Assembly (NCBI GenBank): GCA_029212965.1
Contig: JARGOV010000006.1
Span: 53,303-95,533 of the forward strand
DNA length: 42,231 nt
Source of the DNA: Porticoccaceae bacterium
GTDB taxonomy: Bacteria > Pseudomonadota > Gammaproteobacteria > Pseudomonadales > Porticoccaceae
Reading direction: 5' to 3'
Below the pieces are notes generated by a model. That model saw only the letters and a program-made list of their open reading frames with translations, made no database searches and was not told the DNA's origin. This document shows, one piece after another, positions 38,422 through 42,231 of this stretch (positions are counted from its first letter, which is position 1; every line of letters starts with the position of its first letter). Made by a program: the position numbers and the translations under genes.

Positions 38422-38808
38422 TTAGCCGGCAACCAGTACGTTGCCGTCGGCAATTTTGACGGGAAAGGTGGCAATAGACACGCTTTCATCTTCAAAACAT
38501 TGCCCTGTGGCCAGATTAAAATGCTCTTTTAACACGGGTGATGCAACGGCGAGTTGTTCGCCGATGCTACAGAGAATACCCCGAGACAGCACATTGGCTT
38601 CACTGAAGGGATCGAAGTTGCTAATCGCATAAACCGCATCATTGGCGCTGGTGCGAAACAGGGCGATTTGTGTTTCCCTCGGGGTGTCGGCATGGAGTAG
38701 GGCTGCGACACCCGCATTGCAAGGTAAGTCTTCCAGGGCACAAATACTGATCCAGTTTTGGTCTGTTGTCACATTATCTTCCTGTACATTTTTAGTGGGG
38801 TCTTTCAT
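38422..38808 (-). CDS. nirD: Nitrite reductase small subunit NirD
   Basis: NirD is the Rieske-fold small subunit that partners NirB in cytoplasmic NADH-dependent nitrite reduction to ammonium. Recognisable parts are ISICALEDLPCNAGVAALL, IALFRTSANDAVYAISNFDPFSEANVLSRGIL, and VASPVLKEHFNLATGQCFED. The Rieske Cys/His cluster ligands are absent, as is normal for NirD. The 128-aa length includes a short extra N-terminus (KDPTKNVQEDNVTTD). It overlaps the nirB stop by 4 bases (ATGA type), so translation is coupled. Confidence 0.95.
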   Translation of the reverse strand: MKDPTKNVQEDNVTTDQNWISICALEDLPCNAGVAALLHADTPRETQIALFRTSANDAVYAISNFDPFSEANVLSRGILCSIGEQLAVASPVLKEHFNLATGQCFEDESVSIATFPVKIADGNVLVAG

Positions 38809-41333
38809 GCGCTAACGAGCTCTTTTTCATCTTTTCGAGCGGGGCGAATTTGCCCGCGTTCCTCAACGAAGACAACGTTGCTGTCAGCTTTATTGCTGTT
38901 AATAAACGGACGGAACATCAACACTTTTTCTTCATCGTCGATGGTGGTTTTCCACTCGCATTGATAAGTGTCGATGACTTTAGCCATTTCGGCCTCGAGC
39001 TTTTCACCAATACCCAGGGAGTCGCTGATAATCACCTCGCGCAAATAATCGACGCCGCCATCCATGTTATCCATCCAGGTAGAGGTGCGCTGTAAGCGAT
39101 CGGCCGTTTGTACGTAGAACATCAAAAAGCGGTCGGTGTATTTGATCAGGGTTTCTGTATCGAGATCAGTGGCAAATAGATCTGCGTGACGCGGGCGCAT
39201 GCCGCCGTTGCCACAGACATACATATTCCAGCCGCTTTCAGTGGCAATGATGCCCACATCTTTACTCTGGGCCTCGGCGCACTCGCGGGTGCAGCCGGAG
39301 ACGGCAGACTTAATTTTGTGCGGCGAGCGCAACCCTTTGTAGCGGTGCTCAATTTGCAGTGCCAGCGCGACACTGTCGTTTTGGCCGTAACGACACCAGG
39401 TGCTACCGACACAGGATTTAACCGTGCGCAGGGACTTACCGTAGGCGTGGCCGGTTTCAAAACCTGCGTCGACCAGTTCTTTCCATATTTGGGGCAGTTG
39501 CTCGAGCCGCGCACCGAATAAGTCGATACGTTGTCCCCCGGTCACCTTGGTGTAAAGGTTGTATTTCTTGCCTACTTCACCGAGCACGATTAGCTTCTCG
39601 GGGGTGATTTCGCCACCGGCAATGCGCGGCACAATGGAGTAGGTGCCGTCTTTTTGCATATTGCCCAAGTAACGGTCGTTGGTGTCTTGCAGACCGAGAT
39701 GCTCGGGTTCGAGAACGTAGTCATTCCAGCAGGAAGCTAAAATAGAGGCAGCGGTGGGTTTGCAAATATCACAGCCGTAGCCACTACCGTGTTGAGCTAA
39801 CAGGTCGCTAAAGGTTTTTATTTCACCAACCCGCACCAGGTGGTAAAGCTCTTGGCGGGTGTGGGGAAAGTGCTCGCAAATGTCGGTGTTGACCTCGAGC
39901 CCCATTTTTTCGAGTTCGTTGTTGAGCACTTGGCCGACGAGTGTTTTACAACCCCCGCAACTAGTACCGGCATTGGTCGCTAAGGTGAGGTCGCCCAGCA
40001 CGGTGGCACCGTCGGAGACAGCCTGGCACAACTGACCTTTAGTGACATCGTTACAGGAACAAATTTGTGCGCCGTCAGGCAGCATATCGACGCCCATGCC
40101 GGTGGCGCCATTGCCATCGCGCTGGGGCAAAATCAGGGCATCGGGGAATTCCGGCAGGGGGATATCGTTGAGAGCCATTTGCAACAAGGTGCCGTAGTCG
40201 GCAGCATCGCCGACTAGCACAGCACCTAGCAGCCGAGTGTTGTCTGCACTGACGACGATCTTTTTATAAATCTCTTCAGTGCCGTTAACGTAGGTGTATT
40301 CTTTGGCGTTGGGGGTGTTGGCGTGGGCGTCACCGATACTCGCTACATCAATACCCATTAGCTTTAACTTGGTGCTCATGTCGGCACCCGAAAAGGCATT
40401 GTCTTCGGCATTGATGTGGTCGCAGGCAACCTGAGCCATTTTATAGCCGGGGGCAACCAGACCGTAAATGCGTCCGCTCCACATCGCGCATTCGCCGATG
40501 GCGTAAACGTCGGGGTCCGACGTTTGGCAGTGATCATTGACTACGATGCCGCCACGTTCACCCAGTTCCAGCTTGCAGTCCCGTGCCAGCGCGTCCTGCG
40601 GGCGAATACCGGCGGAGAACAGCAGCATGTCGGTTTCTATCTCGGAACCGTCAGCAAAGCTCATTTTGTGGAAGCGCTCATCACCGTCGCCGATGTTTTG
40701 GGTGTTCATGCCCAAATGGACTTTGACCCCCAGGTCTTCAATTTTTTGGCGCAGCATCGCGCCACCGCCGTCGTCAATTTGCACGGCCATTAGGCGTGGT
40801 GCAAATTCAATAACGTGGGTTTCCAGACCGAGGTCAACCAGGGCTTTCGCCGCTTCAAGGCCGAGTAAGCCACCGCCGATCACAGCACCCACTTTCGAAT
40901 TTTTAGCGGCAGCCTGCATGTCCTCGAGGTCGTCAATGGTGCGATAGACAAAGCAGTTGTCGCGGTCGTGGCCGGGTATGGGGGGCACGAAAGGAAAAGA
41001 GCCGGTGGCTAGTACCAGTTTGTCGTAGCTCAGTACCTCGCCCTTTTCGGAGGTGACCGTTTTGGCGCTGCGGTCGATGCTCACGGCTTTGTCGCCGAGG
41101 AGGACACGAATACCGTGCTGCTCGTAATAACCAGGTTCGACCAACGACAGGTCGTCGGCACTACGGCCGCAAAAGAACTCGCTGAGATGAACGCGGTCGT
41201 AGGCGATGCGGCTCTCTTCACAGAAGGTAGTCACTTCAAAGGCCGAGTATTGTGGGCTATTGACCATGGCTTCCAGGAACTTATGGCCAACCATGCCGTT
41301 GCCGATGACAAGAACGCGCTGTTTGTTACTCAT
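38805..41333 (-). CDS. nirB: Nitrite reductase [NAD(P)H] large subunit NirB
   Basis: NirB reduces nitrite to ammonium with six electrons from NAD(P)H. Domains in order: an FAD/NAD oxidoreductase (VLVIGNGMVGHKFLE, CEESRIAYDRVHLSEFF, GAVIGGGLLGLEAAKAL, PDVYAIGECAMW); a BFD-like [2Fe-2S] domain (ICSCNDVTKGQL, GTSCGGCKTLV); then ferredoxin-like and sirohaem/[4Fe-4S] domains (KSCVGSTWCRYG and VSGCTRECAEAQSKDVGIIATESGW, VCGNGGMRPRHADL). All four sirohaem-cluster cysteines are present. The ORF track begins at ATG 41351, but ATG 41333 (MSNKQRVLVIGNGMVG) fits homologues better; neither has a strong ribosome-binding site. Length is 842 aa from 41333. It is the first gene of the operon, behind a sigma-54-like promoter. 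Confidence 0.95.
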   Translation of the reverse strand: MSNKQRVLVIGNGMVGHKFLEAMVNSPQYSAFEVTTFCEESRIAYDRVHLSEFFCGRSADDLSLVEPGYYEQHGIRVLLGDKAVSIDRSAKTVTSEKGEVLSYDKLVLATGSFPFVPPIPGHDRDNCFVYRTIDDLEDMQAAAKNSKVGAVIGGGLLGLEAAKALVDLGLETHVIEFAPRLMAVQIDDGGGAMLRQKIEDLGVKVHLGMNTQNIGDGDERFHKMSFADGSEIETDMLLFSAGIRPQDALARDCKLELGERGGIVVNDHCQTSDPDVYAIGECAMWSGRIYGLVAPGYKMAQVACDHINAEDNAFSGADMSTKLKLMGIDVASIGDAHANTPNAKEYTYVNGTEEIYKKIVVSADNTRLLGAVLVGDAADYGTLLQMALNDIPLPEFPDALILPQRDGNGATGMGVDMLPDGAQICSCNDVTKGQLCQAVSDGATVLGDLTLATNAGTSCGGCKTLVGQVLNNELEKMGLEVNTDICEHFPHTRQELYHLVRVGEIKTFSDLLAQHGSGYGCDICKPTAASILASCWNDYVLEPEHLGLQDTNDRYLGNMQKDGTYSIVPRIAGGEITPEKLIVLGEVGKKYNLYTKVTGGQRIDLFGARLEQLPQIWKELVDAGFETGHAYGKSLRTVKSCVGSTWCRYGQNDSVALALQIEHRYKGLRSPHKIKSAVSGCTRECAEAQSKDVGIIATESGWNMYVCGNGGMRPRHADLFATDLDTETLIKYTDRFLMFYVQTADRLQRTSTWMDNMDGGVDYLREVIISDSLGIGEKLEAEMAKVIDTYQCEWKTTIDDEEKVLMFRPFINSNKADSNVVFVEERGQIRPARKDEKELVSA

Positions 41334-41398
41334 GATATTTTGTAGTCCCATTAAATACGGTTTAAAGATAAATCAGAGGCTATCGAACTAGAGCTTAA

Positions 41399-41413
41399 GC
41401 ATGAATTGTGCCA
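41399..41413 (-). promoter_or_regulatory. Sigma-54 (RpoN) promoter upstream of nirB
   Basis: Read on the minus strand the sequence is TGGCACAATTCATGC: a perfect -24 TGGCAC preceded by C and the correct 5-base spacing to ATGC (consensus TTGC), followed by T. The predicted transcript would start about 12 bases downstream, leaving a short leader of roughly 35-55 bases before nirB. This fits NtrC-type nitrogen control. I found no convincing NtrC binding site by eye. Confidence 0.7.
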
Positions 41414-41804
41414 GCCTTGGTGGTAGTCGGCTTTGCCGGTTCAGACTAGCTGTAAAATATTCATTCTGGAGACTCTCCAGGCTCTGAGTTGTTTGCTAAG
41501 CAAGAGATTCTCGATATCGCAACCAGCTGGTTTTAATGCGTTTGTGTACCGACAGAGTGCTCTGACTGGCAGGCGGAAGGGTTGTTGTTCTTTTTTTGAT
41601 GGTTGTTTTTGGTGCGAGCGCCTTATAAGAGGGCATTTTATGGGGCGGTAAAACGATTTGAGGGGTGATTGGGCATTGCAATTTATCGGCTAAGAAGAGA
41701 TTTTGCTAAAATTATTTGATGAGGCACAATGCCAACTTTAAGCCTTTGGCATAACGCTGTTCTTATGGCCAAATATTTAAACAACACAGGTTAAAGAGAC
41801 ACTA
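41414..41804. other. Divergent intergenic region between nirB and carbonic anhydrase
   Basis: About 390 bases upstream of the sigma-54 element hold no convincing gene; the short frames at 41433-41681 on both strands look spurious. The region includes the dyad at 41466-41480 and A/T-rich stretches at about 41580-41720 that could host activator sites for nirB and the promoter of the carbonic anhydrase gene. Confidence 0.55.
41466..41480. promoter_or_regulatory. Short dyad upstream of nirB promoter
   Basis: CTGGAG-ACT-CTCCAG is a perfect 6-bp inverted repeat with a 3-base centre, about 55 bases upstream of the -24 element. It might be an activator or repressor site for the nitrate operon, but no known operator consensus was recognised. 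Confidence 0.3.
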
Positions 41805-42231
41805 TGAGTGAGTTGGAGCATCTTTTAGCGAGTAATAAACGTTGGGCCAAGAATGTCCAAAATGAAAAGCCCCACTTCTTTAGCGACTTGTCACAGCAGC
41901 AGGCGCCTGAGTATTTGTGGATCGGTTGCTCTGACAGTCGGGTCCCTGCTAATCAGATTACCGGCCTGTTGCCCGGTGAAGTTTTTGTGCACCGAAATAT
42001 AGCCAATGTGGTGGTGCACTCCGACTTGAACTGCCTTTCAGTGGTGCAATTCGCCGTTGAAGTCCTGAAAGTCAAGCACATTATTGTCTGCGGCCACTAC
42101 GGTTGTGGCGGCGTAAAAGCAGCGATGGAAGACAAAGACCACGGTTTAATCGATAACTGGTTGTGCCATATCCGCGACGTCCACCGTTTTCACCGCCAAG
42201 CTATTGATAGCTGTGCTAACGAAGATGACCA
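41805..42231 (+). CDS. can: Beta-carbonic anhydrase (partial at right edge)
   Basis: This frame is open to the right edge and so is missing from the ORF track. The product hydrates CO2 to bicarbonate. The zinc motifs of beta-class enzymes are present: CSDSRVPANQITGLLPGEVFVHRN (Cys and the Asp-Arg dyad) and VCGHYGCGGVKAAM (His and Cys ligands). The start MSELEHLLASNKRWAKNV resembles the E. coli Can N-terminus. About 142 codons are visible of an expected roughly 210. ATG 41805 follows an AAAGAGA stretch. It is transcribed away from nirB. Regulation of the two genes from the shared spacer is possible but not shown. Confidence 0.95.

Overview
The window comes from a gammaproteobacterium, most likely a marine, Cellvibrionales-like lineage. 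The main reason is the conserved gammaproteobacterial run tilS-pyrG-kdsA-eno-ftsB-ispD-ispF-truD-pcm-nlpD. The genus is inference; no rRNA or tRNA gene is present to anchor it.

Region 1 (1-11094, + strand) is housekeeping: the C-terminal end of an NfeD-like protein, tRNA-Ile lysidine synthase, CTP synthase, KDO-8-P synthase, enolase, FtsB, two MEP-pathway isoprenoid enzymes, TruD, Pcm, a DUF368/PopT-type undecaprenyl-phosphate translocase and an NlpD-like LysM/LytM lipoprotein. It differs from the textbook order in three ways: surE is absent between truD and pcm, a DUF368 gene sits between pcm and nlpD, and rpoS does not follow nlpD. A good intrinsic terminator closes the region.

Region 2 (about 11.7-29.7 kb, + strand) is an exosortase A (XrtA/EpsH)-type exopolysaccharide locus of 15 genes after a roughly 600-base non-coding spacer. 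It encodes an export lipoprotein, a chain-length determinant, a tyrosine autokinase with a Tyr-Gly tail, an outer-membrane beta-barrel protein, UDP-GlcNAc 2-epimerase, a polysaccharide deacetylase, a FemAB-like protein, four GT4-type glycosyltransferases, exosortase A fused to an EpsI domain, an AsnB-type amidotransferase, a methyltransferase and a terminal patatin-like lipase. Sampled lines are A/T-richer than the flanks. Inside the window there is no PEP-CTERM substrate, no PEP-CTERM-system ATPase, no initiating sugar transferase, no Wzx/Wzy and no PrsK/PrsR.

Region 3 (29.7-41.4 kb, - strand) converges on the EPS locus. It reads, in transcription order, nirB-nirD-phzF-like-nasA-(four-cluster ferredoxin/DmsC-type anchor fusion)-ravA-like-viaA-like. 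It appears to be a nitrate/nitrite assimilation operon with two distinctive aspects: electrons probably reach a cytoplasmic NasA from the quinol pool through a membrane Fe-S fusion protein, and a RavA-ViaA (MoxR AAA+ ATPase plus VWA protein) pair is built into the operon. A strong sigma-54 promoter sequence (TGGCAC-N5-ATGC) lies just upstream of nirB and suggests nitrogen control.

Region 4 (41.8 kb to the right edge, + strand) is the start of a divergently transcribed beta-carbonic anhydrase, cut by the window edge. No CRISPR array, insertion sequence, prophage gene or RNA gene was seen.
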